DNA of 64,000 nt from Saccharospirillum sp. (GCA_022565595.1 JAIUML010000005.1:62001-126000); one strand, 5' to 3'; shown: positions 8,781-18,658, numbered from the stretch's first letter. Notes: generated by a model not told the origin, from the letters alone. Program-made: numbers and translations.

Positions 8781-9152
8781 ATGCCCATTTTGCTGCAACT
8801 GCATAAAGGCAAGGTCCTGCATAAATGCTCCTTTGATCGATTCGTCACCCTGGGTCGATCGGCCGAAAACGACCTGCCACTGGAAGACAAGACCGTCTCG
8901 GCACTGCATGCTCACATTACCGCCGTCGACCCGGAAAACCCGGCGTTGGGCTTTAAACTGGTGGATCTAAGCAGCACCAATGGCAGTTTTGTTAACGAGG
9001 AACGAATTATGCGTAAAGCTCTGCAGGAGGGCGACCTGATCCGACTGGGTCTGGTATCCCTCAGTTTCCACCTCACCGATTCAGCTGCCCTTGAACAAAC
9101 GGCCCAGTTACACAAGAGCTGGTTACCCGGCGTCTTCTTTACCCGAGACTGA
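8781..9152 (+). CDS. FHA-domain protein
   Basis: This 123-residue protein is essentially a single forkhead-associated domain, which binds phosphothreonine peptides. The diagnostic residues are present: GRSAEND (Gly-Arg), SALHAHI (Ser-x2-His) and LVDLSSTNGSFVNEERI (Asn-Gly). The start is ATG with AAAGGAAA upstream. It is divergently transcribed from the membrane Ser/Thr kinase. A soluble FHA partner beside a Hanks kinase is a common bacterial pairing, so it is a likely substrate or adaptor of that kinase; this is inference from position. Confidence 0.92.
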   Translation: MPILLQLHKGKVLHKCSFDRFVTLGRSAENDLPLEDKTVSALHAHITAVDPENPALGFKLVDLSSTNGSFVNEERIMRKALQEGDLIRLGLVSLSFHLTDSAALEQTAQLHKSWLPGVFFTRD

Positions 9153-9173
9153 TTCCTTCGGGTTGGCCGTGAT

Positions 9174-10124
9174 TCACTTTTGAGGCGCGAACTCATGATC
9201 TTCACTGGCCAGTCCCAGGCCGACGCTGCCCGGCCCGACATTCAAACCGCCGGTCAACCCCATGACACAACTCAGCACCCTGACCTGATGCTTCCTTGCG
9301 ACTTCTTCCAGCGCCTGGAAGCGATCAAAGGCCAACAAATCACCAACTTCTCCGGCAATGGACACCACAACATAAGGGGTCAAGAGACCGGCTTCGATTC
9401 GCTCAATGGCATAGTCGAACAACCGATTGACGGAGGCATCAAAGCCTCTCGTTTTGGCGATCGGGTAAGTCTCATCCATCCGACCACACAGAATGGGAAC
9501 GATATCGAGTGATTTTGCAACCAGAGCAGTGAGCAACCCAACGCTTTCTTCACCTTTTTTGCGGGCACGCTCGCGTATGTAGTAAACATCCGGGGGAACG
9601 ATGTAGGAATAGATGCGTTGGCGCATGGTATCGCACAATTTGAGTATCTCGTTCTTTGCCTTGCCTCGCTCAATCATGTCACTGGCAAAAGCCGCCAGCA
9701 CGCCTTGCCCACAGAACAGAGTGCCGGTGTTCATGACGCGCATGGCAAAGGCACCTTCGCGACCGGCCGACTTGCGCAAATCCTTGTAACTGCGAAGAAT
9801 CGAAAGAGAGGCTTTGGTCGCGTTGTCATAGATCAGGCTGCGTTTGCGACTGACGGTCTGCACCAAAGCAAAGTCGTACTGAGTAACGATCTCCTCGTTA
9901 AATAATGCTTCAATCTGTTCAACGCTGAAAGGAATGGACTCAGCGTCATGGTCCTTGTTCAACTGCCCTCTGCGATAGAAGTCGGTCAGTTTTTGAGCAT
10001 CCTTGTCGTCTGTGATGATCTGATCATCAATGCGGATATCCACTGGCAACAGCTTGATGTTGCGCTCTTCCAGAAAAGGGCGCGGCAAGTCACATGCAGC
10101 ATCTACAACCAATACGGTGCTCAT
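9174..10124 (-). CDS. DegV family protein
   Basis: The 316-residue product begins MSTVLVVDAACDLP and continues with IKLLPVDIRIDDQII, the usual DegV opening in which Asp and adjacent polar residues line a lipid pocket. DegV/FakB proteins bind fatty acids, and in Firmicutes present them to FakA kinase; in Proteobacteria the role is less clear. The C-terminal half (VVSIAGEVGDLLAFD, then VLSCVMGLTGGLNVGPGSVGLGL) also matches the family. The gene is convergent with the FHA gene, leaving a 21-base gap, and divergent from pabB. Confidence 0.88.
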   Translation of the reverse strand: MSTVLVVDAACDLPRPFLEERNIKLLPVDIRIDDQIITDDKDAQKLTDFYRRGQLNKDHDAESIPFSVEQIEALFNEEIVTQYDFALVQTVSRKRSLIYDNATKASLSILRSYKDLRKSAGREGAFAMRVMNTGTLFCGQGVLAAFASDMIERGKAKNEILKLCDTMRQRIYSYIVPPDVYYIRERARKKGEESVGLLTALVAKSLDIVPILCGRMDETYPIAKTRGFDASVNRLFDYAIERIEAGLLTPYVVVSIAGEVGDLLAFDRFQALEEVARKHQVRVLSCVMGLTGGLNVGPGSVGLGLASEDHEFAPQK

Positions 10125-10312
10125 TCAGTCTCCTGCTATTTTTGTTGTGTTACAGGTCAAACCTGAACATCAGTCTCCAGTGTTCGTCTGACCACAATCA
10201 ATAGTCTAGTTGGCATTACAGAAGAAATGGCAACAAATTCTTCTCAAGGCACGATTTCCCGTTCAAAGCGTATAGAATACTGGCCGCCTAAAACCTGAGG
10301 AGTTGACCAATT

Positions 10313-11674
10313 TTGCAGTGCATAGAACTTCCCTATCAGGACTCTGCCTTGCCTTACTTTCAACATCTGGCAGGTGAAGCGGGTGCCATCTGGTTTCATG
10401 GCGGTCAACCTCGTCGGGAGGGACATCATTGGGAGTGGTGTGCGGCCTGGCCCAGTGAGCGTTTCGAGTACCTTGGCAACAACCAGGTCAAGCTACATGC
10501 TCGTGGCGAGACGCTCGCTCTTTCTCAGGGCTTCTTTCGCTTTCTCAAGGACTATCTTCAGACAAAGGCGGACACTGGGCTGCCCTTCAGTACCGGCCTT
10601 GCTGGTCATATCAATTATGAAATGGGCTTTGAGCTGGAGGGTATCCGTAGCCGCCACCGGCCACGCAGTGCGCTGGCCTGTGTCGACCGATACGACTGGA
10701 GCCTCAGTATTGACCACCAACAGCAACGTTGCCGAATACTGATCGACCCGAATTGCGCAGACACCATTAGAACAAGGGTCATGACGCTGCTTGAAACCTG
10801 GCGCCAAGCGTCAGAGATTCCGTCTTTACCGTTGCTGCAGTGGCAGTCCGTGATGACACCCGACGACTATCGTCAGCGCTTTGAACGGCTGCAAGCTTAC
10901 ATTCACGCCGGTGACATTTACCAGGCCAACCTGACCCGCCAGTGGATCGCTGATCTGCCCGCTGCCACCAGCAGTCTGGCGATTTACCAGGCACTACTGA
11001 ATGCTGTTCCAGCACCCTACTCAGTCTTCCACCAGGCACCGGGCCATACGCTGTTGAGCGTCTCTCCCGAACGCTTTATCAGTATCAACGGCAAACAAAT
11101 CATCACCCAACCGATAAAGGGCACGCGAGCGCGTGGTGCCAATGAAGCAGAAGACCAGGCGCTGGCACAAGCGCTGCGCCATAGCGAGAAAGACAGAGCT
11201 GAAAACCTGATGATCGTTGACCTACTGCGCAACGACCTGTCACGAAATGCCAGCATCGGCAGCGTCAAGGTTCCGGGGCTGTTTGAACTGGAGTCCTACA
11301 GCAACGTCCATCATCTGGTCAGCACCATTACCGCAGAGCTGGCAGACAGGTCGACACCTCTGGACGTGCTCGCCGACGCTTTTCCTGGTGGTTCAATAAC
11401 CGGCGCGCCCAAGCGACGCGCAATGGAAGTCATCGATGAACTGGAAATGGCCGCACGCGGCCCTTATTGCGGAACCGCTTTCTGGTTAAGCGACGATGGC
11501 CGTTTTGACAGTAATATCCTGATACGGTCGGTGACGCACTATCCGGATCGGCTGGTATGCGCTGGTGGCGGTGGCATTGTTGCCGACAGCGAATGGCAGT
11601 CTGAATACGAAGAGAGCGCCACCAAGGTCAAACAATTGATGGCTGCTCTGGGTACAGTGAGAAGCGACCCTTAA
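10313..11674 (+). CDS. pabB: Aminodeoxychorismate synthase component I
   Basis: PabB converts chorismate plus ammonia to 4-amino-4-deoxychorismate, the first step to p-aminobenzoate and folate; the amidotransferase partner PabA is not in the window. The 453-residue product carries the chorismate-binding domain. PIKGTRARG supplies the catalytic lysine typical of PabB rather than TrpE, and SPERFISI, LLRNDLSRNA and GGSITGAPKRRAME are also present. The start is a TTG at 10313 with GAGGAG 10 bases upstream. The stop codon TAA shares bases with the stop of the convergent thrH gene. Confidence 0.94.
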   Translation: MQCIELPYQDSALPYFQHLAGEAGAIWFHGGQPRREGHHWEWCAAWPSERFEYLGNNQVKLHARGETLALSQGFFRFLKDYLQTKADTGLPFSTGLAGHINYEMGFELEGIRSRHRPRSALACVDRYDWSLSIDHQQQRCRILIDPNCADTIRTRVMTLLETWRQASEIPSLPLLQWQSVMTPDDYRQRFERLQAYIHAGDIYQANLTRQWIADLPAATSSLAIYQALLNAVPAPYSVFHQAPGHTLLSVSPERFISINGKQIITQPIKGTRARGANEAEDQALAQALRHSEKDRAENLMIVDLLRNDLSRNASIGSVKVPGLFELESYSNVHHLVSTITAELADRSTPLDVLADAFPGGSITGAPKRRAMEVIDELEMAARGPYCGTAFWLSDDGRFDSNILIRSVTHYPDRLVCAGGGGIVADSEWQSEYEESATKVKQLMAALGTVRSDP

Positions 11675-12285
11675 GCCAAATGGCGATGGCTGGCTTTCAG
11701 GAACTCTTCTCGCAGTTTGTCGTAACCTCGGACGGCTGGAAATTGAGGAAACTCGGTAATCACATTGTCCGGAGCATTGAAAAGGATACCCGCATCGGCC
11801 TCACTCAACATGGTGGTGTCATTGTAGGAATCCCCGGCGGCTATACAACGATAATTCAGGGAATGAAACGCCTTGATGGATGCGCGCTTTGGATCCTGCT
11901 GACGCAAGCGATAGTTCACCACTCGTCCATTCTCGGCGACTTCGAGTCGGTGGCAAAACAGCGTCGGGAAACCCAACTGACGCATCAAGGGTTGCGCAAA
12001 CTCGTAAAAAGTGTCCGACAGAATCACCACCTGAAAACGCTCACGCAACCAATCGACAAACTCAGCCGCACCATCGAGTGGTGAGAGCTCGGCGATCACC
12101 GCCTGAATTTCCGGCAAGCCGAGGCCATGCTCATCAAGAATACTCAGACGCTGCTTCATCAGCACATCGTAATCGGGAATGTCGCGCGTGGTGGCTTTTA
12201 ACGACTCGATCCCCGTTTTTTCAGCAAAAGCGATCCAGATTTCCGGAATCAGAACCCCTTCCAGGTCCAGGCAAGCAATTTCCAC
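11671..12285 (-). CDS. thrH: Phosphoserine phosphatase / phosphoserine-homoserine phosphotransferase
   Basis: ThrH is a HAD-superfamily enzyme that dephosphorylates phosphoserine and can move the phosphate to homoserine, linking serine and threonine synthesis. The 204-residue product has the four HAD motifs: DLEGVL (motif I, with Glu in place of the usual second residue as in ThrH), VILSDTFYEF (motif II), a lysine in DPKRASIKAF (motif III) and AAGDSYNDTTML (motif IV). The length and motif I match Pseudomonas ThrH rather than SerB. The ATG has a weak AGGACAAC upstream. The gene is convergent with pabB and overlaps its stop codon. Confidence 0.93.
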   Translation of the reverse strand: MEIACLDLEGVLIPEIWIAFAEKTGIESLKATTRDIPDYDVLMKQRLSILDEHGLGLPEIQAVIAELSPLDGAAEFVDWLRERFQVVILSDTFYEFAQPLMRQLGFPTLFCHRLEVAENGRVVNYRLRQQDPKRASIKAFHSLNYRCIAAGDSYNDTTMLSEADAGILFNAPDNVITEFPQFPAVRGYDKLREEFLKASHRHLA

Positions 12286-12496
12286 AGAGTTGTCCTGTAA
12301 TAGTCAGTGTAGGGAGGGCTATACAGTAGTGATCAGCAATGAGAATGACAACTGCGAAATATGAATGGCATTATTGCAAGCGCAGCCTTGCGCTTCACCT
12401 GCCAATATCTGGCTGTTTTTTGAACGTTTCCACGTGGAACCAGGGCAGCGAGTGGACCCTTTTGATCCGACTTAGCGTATATAGTTATGAAAGCTT

Positions 12497-12510
12497 GTTA
12501 TTTTAATAAC
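12497..12510. promoter_or_regulatory. AT-rich inverted repeat upstream of cysH
   Basis: GTTATT and AATAAC form a 6-bp inverted repeat around a central TT, 54 bases upstream of the cysH start. LysR-type regulators such as CysB, encoded next door, bind AT-rich dyads of this type. This is a candidate operator only. The remaining 12286-12496 gap between thrH and cysH also holds a small hairpin (AAGCGCA/TGCGCTT) and a TTCCACGTGGAA palindrome of unknown meaning. Confidence 0.35.
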
Positions 12511-12563
12511 CAGGATGACACTGATAGCATAGGCCTTCAATCGTCCTTTATAGATCAATAATC

Positions 12564-13292
12564 ATGCATCTGACAGAACTCAATCTCGCACTGTCGGCCG
12601 AATCGCCACGCAGCATTCTGAAACAGGCTCTGCAACAGCACGATCGCATCGCCCTCTCCTTCAGTGGCGCAGAGGACGTAGTCCTTGTCGATATGCTCAG
12701 TAAATTGACCGACCAGCCCAACATTTTCACCCTGGACACTGGCCGCCTGCACCCGGAAACCTATGCCTTTATAGAACGTGCACGCGATCACTACCAGACA
12801 AGCATTCAGGTGTTCACACCGCAATCAGCCCCACTTCAAAAGCTGGTCAACGAAAAAGGCCTGTTCAGTTTCTACAAAGACGGCCACCAGGAATGCTGCG
12901 GAATTCGCAAGATAGAGCCACTCGAACGCGCTCTGGCACCCCTGGATGCCTGGATAACCGGTCAACGCCGCGACCAGAGCCCGGGCACCCGCTCAGAAGT
13001 ACCGGTCGTTCAAGCCGACACACGCTTCAGTGGCCGAGGCGATCATTTGATCAAGTACAACCCTCTCGCCAACTGGACATCACAGCAGGTCTGGGACTAC
13101 ATCCGAATGATGGAGATTCCCTACAACCCCCTGCACGAACGTGGCTTTATCAGCATCGGCTGCGAACCCTGCACCAGACCCACCCTGCCCGGCCAACATG
13201 AACGTGAAGGACGCTGGTGGTGGGAAGAAGCCACACATAAAGAATGTGGCCTGCATGCCGGCAACTTGAGTGAAGCAGCGACTGAAACCTGA
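12564..13292 (+). CDS. cysH: Assimilatory adenylyl-sulfate (APS) reductase, [4Fe-4S] type
   Basis: CysH reduces activated sulfate to sulfite with thioredoxin. The 242-residue product has the PP-loop SFSGAEDV. It also has the extra cysteine pairs that mark Fe-S enzymes acting on APS rather than PAPS: Cys111-Cys112 (ECCGIRK) and Cys200/Cys203 (GCEPCTR). The catalytic Cys228 sits in KECGLH. The motif order fits the Pseudomonas enzyme. Using APS would bypass APS kinase for assimilation. It is convergent with cysB, the sulfur regulator, with a gap of only 15 bases. Confidence 0.95.
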   Translation: MHLTELNLALSAESPRSILKQALQQHDRIALSFSGAEDVVLVDMLSKLTDQPNIFTLDTGRLHPETYAFIERARDHYQTSIQVFTPQSAPLQKLVNEKGLFSFYKDGHQECCGIRKIEPLERALAPLDAWITGQRRDQSPGTRSEVPVVQADTRFSGRGDHLIKYNPLANWTSQQVWDYIRMMEIPYNPLHERGFISIGCEPCTRPTLPGQHEREGRWWWEEATHKECGLHAGNLSEAATET

Positions 13293-13307
13293 TCTGATAA
13301 AGTCAGC

Positions 13308-14396
<1,089 letters not shown>

Positions 14397-14574
14397 TCAA
14401 AACATATTATTATTCTATTTTGAGATATTCAATAACCAATGGTAGCAGCAATGCCATTACTCTATGCCGTTTTTGCATCGCTGAAAATCCCGAATCAACC
14501 AAAATCGGGAAAAAGCTCACAACCTCGTGTGAAAACAGGTCGCGCAGACGGCGCCTGGCACCTGCCAACGCCGA

Positions 14575-15030
14575 TCAACCCCATAGGAAGCCACCCGAGT
14601 AACCGTGTATGCGGAATTCGAGAATCTGCCGCTGCACTGCAGAGATGTCACAACGAGCGTATATGTCATCCCTTTCTCGACCACTTATTTCCAGGTTCAG
14701 GAACACCGTGTGCACCTGATAGCCCTGGTTATAGCGTGAGGATCGACTGTCGAAGTTGGCACGTATCAGTTCACTGCCCAGTCGCCTGGCAACTTCCTGT
14801 CGGCATATTTCCTGGGCAACCTGCAAACTGACTTCAGCTCGCCCCTGGGGAGGCGCTGGAGCACCACTGACTCGATCCCAAAGCGTTCTGCGGTAGTCAC
14901 CTTGCGCGCGAGACAGCTCCTCCAGCAACATGATCATGGTTATTACCAGCACGGGAATGAGCACGAAGCCGATCAGGACCCCTTTCAAGCTGTTCTTTTT
15001 TTGTCTTTGAGATGCCTTGCGATTGGCCAT
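14575..15030 (-). CDS. Hypothetical single-pass membrane protein
   Basis: I do not recognise this family. From ATG 15030, preceded by AAAGG with 7-base spacing, the 151-residue product starts with a very basic segment (MANRKASQRQKKN). One transmembrane helix follows (VLIGFVLIPVLVITMIMLL), then about 110 mostly polar residues with two cysteines (EICRQE and ARCDISAV). The positive-inside rule predicts the C-terminal domain is periplasmic. A longer start at 15105 is possible but would crowd the divergent aroF start at 15124. The 292-base stretch between it and cysB (14283-14574) is AT-rich near cysB and shows no gene. Confidence 0.6.
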   Translation of the reverse strand: MANRKASQRQKKNSLKGVLIGFVLIPVLVITMIMLLEELSRAQGDYRRTLWDRVSGAPAPPQGRAEVSLQVAQEICRQEVARRLGSELIRANFDSRSSRYNQGYQVHTVFLNLEISGRERDDIYARCDISAVQRQILEFRIHGYSGGFLWG

Positions 15031-15123
15031 ACGTAACCTTTTCTTTACGCCTTGTATTTTATTCTTTACTCCCTTACCATCCTCGCCATGTAAAGACGAC
15101 TTCATAAAAGAGTTTTAGAAACC

Positions 15124-16191
15124 ATGCAACAACTTAACAACATTAATGTAGAAAGTCAGGAAGTACTGATCACGCCAGAACTGCTGAAGTCAGACATTCC
15201 TGTGACCGAAACGGCAGCAGCCATCATTGCCAAAGGCCGCGAAGATGTGCGCAACATTCTTGATCGCAAGGATCCGCGGCTGATCGTTGTTATCGGCCCT
15301 TGTTCCATACACGACCCCGCTCAGGCCATTGAATATGCCAAGCGATTGAAAAGGTTAAACGAAGCCGTCAAGGATTCCCTGCTATTGATCATGCGAGTCT
15401 ACTTCGAAAAACCTCGCACAACTACAGGTTGGAAAGGCCTGATCAACGACCCCCACCTGAACGACTCGTTCAAGATCGAAGAAGGCCTGCACATTGGCCG
15501 CCAATTGCTGCTTGATATTACCGAACTCGGCCTGCCCACAGCCACCGAAGCTCTGGATCCGATTTCGCCACAGTATCTTCAAGACCTGATCAGCTGGTCG
15601 GCCATTGGCGCACGCACTACAGAAAGCCAGACACACCGGGAAATGGCCAGTGGCCTGTCATCGGCGGTCGGTTTCAAGAATGGAACCGATGGTAGCCTCG
15701 ACGTCGCCATTAATGCCTTGAAGTCAGTCTCTTCTCCACATCGTTTCCTCGGTATCAACCAGGAGGGTCAGGTAGCCATTATTCACACCCGTGGTAACGC
15801 TTACGGCCATGTCGTTCTGCGGGGCGGCAATGGCAAGCCCAACTACGATTCGGTCAGTGTTGCCATGTGTGAAGAAGCACTCAATAAGGCGAAAGTACCC
15901 TGCAACATCATGATTGACTGCTCACACGCCAACTCCAACAAGGACCACCGATTGCAGACTCTGGTAGCCGACAACGTGACCAACCAGGTGCTGGAAGGCA
16001 ACCGCTCCATTATAGGCTTGATGATCGAAAGCAACCTGGAGGAAGGTAACCAGTCGATACCGGACAATCTGGCCGACCTGAAACCTGGCGTCTCCGTCAC
16101 TGATGCCTGCATCGGCTGGGATTCTACAGAGAAACTGTTGCTGTCGATGCACCACCGCCTCAAGGACTCACTCGCCAAGCGTTGCGAATAA
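15124..16191 (+). CDS. aroF: 3-deoxy-7-phosphoheptulonate (DAHP) synthase, tyrosine-sensitive type
   Basis: This enzyme condenses phosphoenolpyruvate and erythrose 4-phosphate, the first step of aromatic amino acid synthesis. The 355-residue class I protein shows GPCSIHDP, MRVYFEKPRTTTGWKGLIND, IGARTTESQTHREMASGLS, VGFKNGTDGS, and the metal and substrate ligands in DCSHANSNKDH. Details such as TEALDPISPQYL, SPHRFLGINQEGQVA and the N-terminal VLITPELL follow E. coli AroF rather than AroG. Feedback by tyrosine is therefore likely but inferred. A hairpin terminator follows at 16214. Confidence 0.93.
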   Translation: MQQLNNINVESQEVLITPELLKSDIPVTETAAAIIAKGREDVRNILDRKDPRLIVVIGPCSIHDPAQAIEYAKRLKRLNEAVKDSLLLIMRVYFEKPRTTTGWKGLINDPHLNDSFKIEEGLHIGRQLLLDITELGLPTATEALDPISPQYLQDLISWSAIGARTTESQTHREMASGLSSAVGFKNGTDGSLDVAINALKSVSSPHRFLGINQEGQVAIIHTRGNAYGHVVLRGGNGKPNYDSVSVAMCEEALNKAKVPCNIMIDCSHANSNKDHRLQTLVADNVTNQVLEGNRSIIGLMIESNLEEGNQSIPDNLADLKPGVSVTDACIGWDSTEKLLLSMHHRLKDSLAKRCE

Positions 16192-16213
16192 GACGTCGCT
16201 CCACAGCAACAGG

Positions 16214-16234
16214 GCCCGGAGGTCTCCGGGCTTT
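16214..16234 (+). terminator. Rho-independent-like terminator of aroF
   Basis: GCCCGGAG and CTCCGGGC form an 8-bp GC-rich stem with a 2-base loop, followed by a short TTT. It lies 22 bases past the aroF stop and just before the end of the convergent hydrolase-like gene. The T tract is short. Confidence 0.65.
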
Positions 16235-16238
16235 ACCC

Positions 16239-17069
16239 TCACGGCTCGGGTAGCAAGAGCGACCAGTCCTGCTGAGACACTGGCCCAGAGAAAATCTGGT
16301 CCCGAGGCACACCGAGCCGATGCATCCATATGGGCGCACTGCCATATTCCAACACCCAGGTGATGCGCTCGCCTTGATGCTGTAACGCCGGCTTGACCGC
16401 AGCTCCCGATTCTGTGCGCCAGCGACCAAACCAGCCCTCCTTGGCGAGCAAATCGACCAACAAGGTTCGATGTTCCATTTCCTCGCCTGAGCCTTTGCGC
16501 CAGGCTCTGCGCCCGAGACTCAATCGCTTGATCGTTTTTGCCAAGGGTAGATAGTAACGCCATGCAGGTGCCAACCGTTGTGGGTTAATAAACAGCATGC
16601 GCGGAACAGAAATTTTTTCGGCCAATGCTAATGCAATCAATTCACAGCCATAGCCATAGCCGATCAAAGCTGGGTACTGGCCGGTCTGTTCATGAATGAA
16701 GGCGATGAGCGCCGGCAAATCGTAATGCGCCATCGTCCTCAGGGAGTTCAGGTGGTAACGCTCATTCCGAGCAGACAGGCCATGGTAACGCCAATCCATC
16801 AACCAGACGTCGTTGCCTGCCTTGGCGCGCTCACCAGCAATCCCCTGGCAGTGATAGTCGAGCCATTGCCAATGATTGTGGTAGGCATCGTGGACAAACA
16901 ACAAAGGCCGGCCCTTGGCTACTCGCTCGGAATGCAACCGCACCAACGCCAACTCAACGGTCTTGTCCTGACTGTTGTTGGGCTTGATGGAATAGATGTC
17001 TTCGTATATCCCTGATTTGTACTCGGCACTGACCAGAGCAACAGGAAAGAGTTGGCTGCTACTTTTCAA
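16239..17069 (-). CDS. Alpha/beta-hydrolase-fold protein lacking the nucleophile serine
   Basis: The product has the outline of an alpha/beta hydrolase: PLLFVHDAYHNHWQWLDY near the oxyanion region, DVWLMDWRYHGLS, and the strand-elbow QYPALIGYGYGCELIALAL. The elbow reads G-Y-G-Y-G, so glycine stands where GxSxG has its serine, and His-Asp replaces the usual His-Gly. Catalysis of the normal kind is therefore doubtful. The open frame reaches back to 17225, inside lexA, which is implausible. TTG 17069, with AAAAGG upstream, is my preferred start (276 residues), but this is uncertain. It is divergent from lexA, so its promoter lies close to the SOS boxes. Confidence 0.7.
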   Translation of the reverse strand: MKSSSQLFPVALVSAEYKSGIYEDIYSIKPNNSQDKTVELALVRLHSERVAKGRPLLFVHDAYHNHWQWLDYHCQGIAGERAKAGNDVWLMDWRYHGLSARNERYHLNSLRTMAHYDLPALIAFIHEQTGQYPALIGYGYGCELIALALAEKISVPRMLFINPQRLAPAWRYYLPLAKTIKRLSLGRRAWRKGSGEEMEHRTLLVDLLAKEGWFGRWRTESGAAVKPALQHQGERITWVLEYGSAPIWMHRLGVPRDQIFSGPVSQQDWSLLLPEP

Positions 17070-17116
17070 ACCGCCACACCTTTTGTTAACGCCACTTAAA
17101 ATCACCTGGAAACCAC

Positions 17117-17169
17117 TTGTATGGCAACCCGGCACTGTATATAATCCCACTAACTGTACATAAAAACAG
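17117..17169 (+). promoter_or_regulatory. lexA promoter with two LexA (SOS) boxes
   Basis: A sigma-70 promoter reads TTGTAT at 17117-17122, a 17-base spacer, then TATAAT at 17140-17145. Box 1 at 17135-17150 (CTGTATATAATCCCAC) covers the -10 element and is an imperfect match ending CAC instead of CAG. Box 2 at 17154-17169 (CTGTACATAAAAACAG) is a full CTG-N10-CAG match. Two boxes over the lexA promoter parallel E. coli and imply autorepression released by DNA damage. The sites are also within reach of the divergent hydrolase-like gene. Confidence 0.88.
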
Positions 17170-17178
17170 GCCAATACT

Positions 17179-17787
17179 ATGCATAAACTGACAACACGCC
17201 AACAACAGGTGCTGGAATTGATCAAGGATCACATGCAGGCAACAGGCTACCCGCCGACCCGAGCCGAAATCGCCAAGGAACTTGGCTTTCGCTCACCAAA
17301 CGCAGCCGAAGAGCATTTGAAAGCACTGGCACGCAAGGGTGCCATCGAAATGGTTCCTGGAGCCTCTCGTGGCATTCGTTTGCCAGAGTCCAATGAACCT
17401 CAGGGCATACCCGTTGTCGGTAAAGTAGCGGCAGGCTCCCCCATCCTGGCCACCGAGCAGATAGACACCTATATCGAACTGCCCAATGGCCTGTTCTCAC
17501 CGGAAGCCGACTTCCTGTTGCAGGTCCAGGGGCTGAGCATGAAGGACATCGGCATACTGGAAGACGACCTGATCGCCGTCCACAAGACCGATCAAGTGCG
17601 CAACGGTGACATCGTCGTCGCTCGTGTCGGGGATGATGTTACCGTAAAACGATACGAACGAAGCGGCAAATCAGTCACACTCTACCCGGAAAACCAGGAC
17701 TTCGAACCCATCCATGTAAAACTGGATGAAGAAGAGTTTTCCATAGAGGGCCTCTATGTTGGCGTCATTCGCCGCTCACTTCACTGA
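17179..17787 (+). CDS. lexA: SOS-response repressor and self-cleaving protease LexA
   Basis: LexA represses DNA damage genes and cleaves itself when RecA filaments form. The 202-residue product has the winged-helix N-terminus ([30 protein letters not shown]), cleavage site Ala85-Gly86 (KVAAGSP), catalytic Ser120 ([10 protein letters not shown]) and Lys157 ([10 protein letters not shown]). The length and positions match the E. coli protein almost residue for residue. It stands alone with its own SOS-box promoter; no sulA-like gene follows. An inverted repeat closes the transcript. Confidence 0.98.
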   Translation: MHKLTTRQQQVLELIKDHMQATGYPPTRAEIAKELGFRSPNAAEEHLKALARKGAIEMVPGASRGIRLPESNEPQGIPVVGKVAAGSPILATEQIDTYIELPNGLFSPEADFLLQVQGLSMKDIGILEDDLIAVHKTDQVRNGDIVVARVGDDVTVKRYERSGKSVTLYPENQDFEPIHVKLDEEEFSIEGLYVGVIRRSLH

Positions 17788-17792
17788 TTTTC

Positions 17793-17829
17793 CAGGCCCG
17801 GCAAAGTACCCCAAGAAAAGCCGGGCCTG
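17793..17829 (+). terminator. Inverted repeat after lexA
   Basis: CAGGCCCGGC and GCCGGGCCTG make a perfect 10-bp stem around a 17-base loop, 6 bases after the lexA stop. There is no T tract, so it may end transcription weakly, stabilise the mRNA end, or do both. The stretch up to the dnaQ stop (17830-17926) shows nothing else. Confidence 0.5.
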
Positions 17830-17926
17830 ACATCACCGCTGGTGCACTATCCTGAGCGCAATATGGCGCTACCTTGTCAATGCCCCTGGCATTCCACACC
17901 TCGGAAACTCTGCGCTTACGGCCCGG

Positions 17927-18658
17927 TCAATGCTCGCCCTGGCTGTGCCACAGTGCTGCTGCACCGCTTTTCTTTTCGATCAATTCCAGCATGGCATTAT
18001 GAGCGGCCATCTCACTCTCCGTCGGTTGCACTTTCCTGAGAGGCTCATTGGAAGCGACGACCTGAGAAGCGTCAAAGGTGACCTCCGGTTCATCGTCATC
18101 AGTCTGAGCGTCCAACAGGAGTGCGGTTTGCCCACCGGTGAGCATCAGGTAAACGTCTGCCAGTATTTCCGAGTCCAGCAAGGCGCCGTGAAGGGTTCGG
18201 TGCGAGTTGTCTATGCCATAGCGCTTGCATAAAGCATCCAGAGACGCCTTGGCACCCGGGTGTTTCTCGCGAGCCAGCTTGAGGGTATCCAGAACCGAGC
18301 AAATGTTCGTCAGAGATCCAAAGCGTTGATCACCTTTTTTGGCAAGTAGCTGGTATTCCATTTCAAGGAAGCCCATGTCGAAGGCTGCGTTGTGTATAAC
18401 CAGCTCGGCGCCCTTGACGAAATTCCAGAATTCTTCGGCGATTTCATGAAATTTTGGTGCGTCCTTGACCTTGTCGTTATCAATGCCGTGCACCGCTACT
18501 ACTTCCTGAGGGATGTCTCGCTCGGGATTGATGTAGTAATGAAAATGGCGGCCTGTTGTTTTTCTGTTGAGCAGTTCAACACAACCAACTTCGACAATAC
18601 GGTCGCCCTTGTTCGGACTCAAACCTGTCGTTTCTGTATCCAGTACAATTTGTCTCAC
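17927..18658 (-). CDS. dnaQ: DNA polymerase III epsilon subunit (3'-5' proofreading exonuclease)
   Basis: DnaQ proofreads for the replicative polymerase. The 243-residue product has the DEDDh exonuclease motifs: QIVLDTETTGL (Exo I), VIHNAAFDMGFLEMEY (Exo II) and HGALLDSEILADVYL (Exo III, with its His and Asp). A C-terminal tail of about 60 residues should bind the alpha subunit. It lies 7 bases after rnhA on the same strand. In E. coli these two genes are divergent, whereas here they are co-directional, as in Pseudomonas. Confidence 0.96.
   Translation of the reverse strand: MRQIVLDTETTGLSPNKGDRIVEVGCVELLNRKTTGRHFHYYINPERDIPQEVVAVHGIDNDKVKDAPKFHEIAEEFWNFVKGAELVIHNAAFDMGFLEMEYQLLAKKGDQRFGSLTNICSVLDTLKLAREKHPGAKASLDALCKRYGIDNSHRTLHGALLDSEILADVYLMLTGGQTALLLDAQTDDDEPEVTFDASQVVASNEPLRKVQPTESEMAAHNAMLELIEKKSGAAALWHSQGEH

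Noticed and set aside
15080-15110. TyrR-box-like TGTAAA-N6-TTCATA upstream of aroF
   Set aside because: The second half departs from TTTACA at key positions, so TyrR control is not supported by this site alone.
17070-17225. Extended N-terminus of the hydrolase-like gene overlapping lexA
   Set aside because: It would run through the lexA start, the SOS boxes and the promoter; the extension looks like chance hydrophobic sequence.
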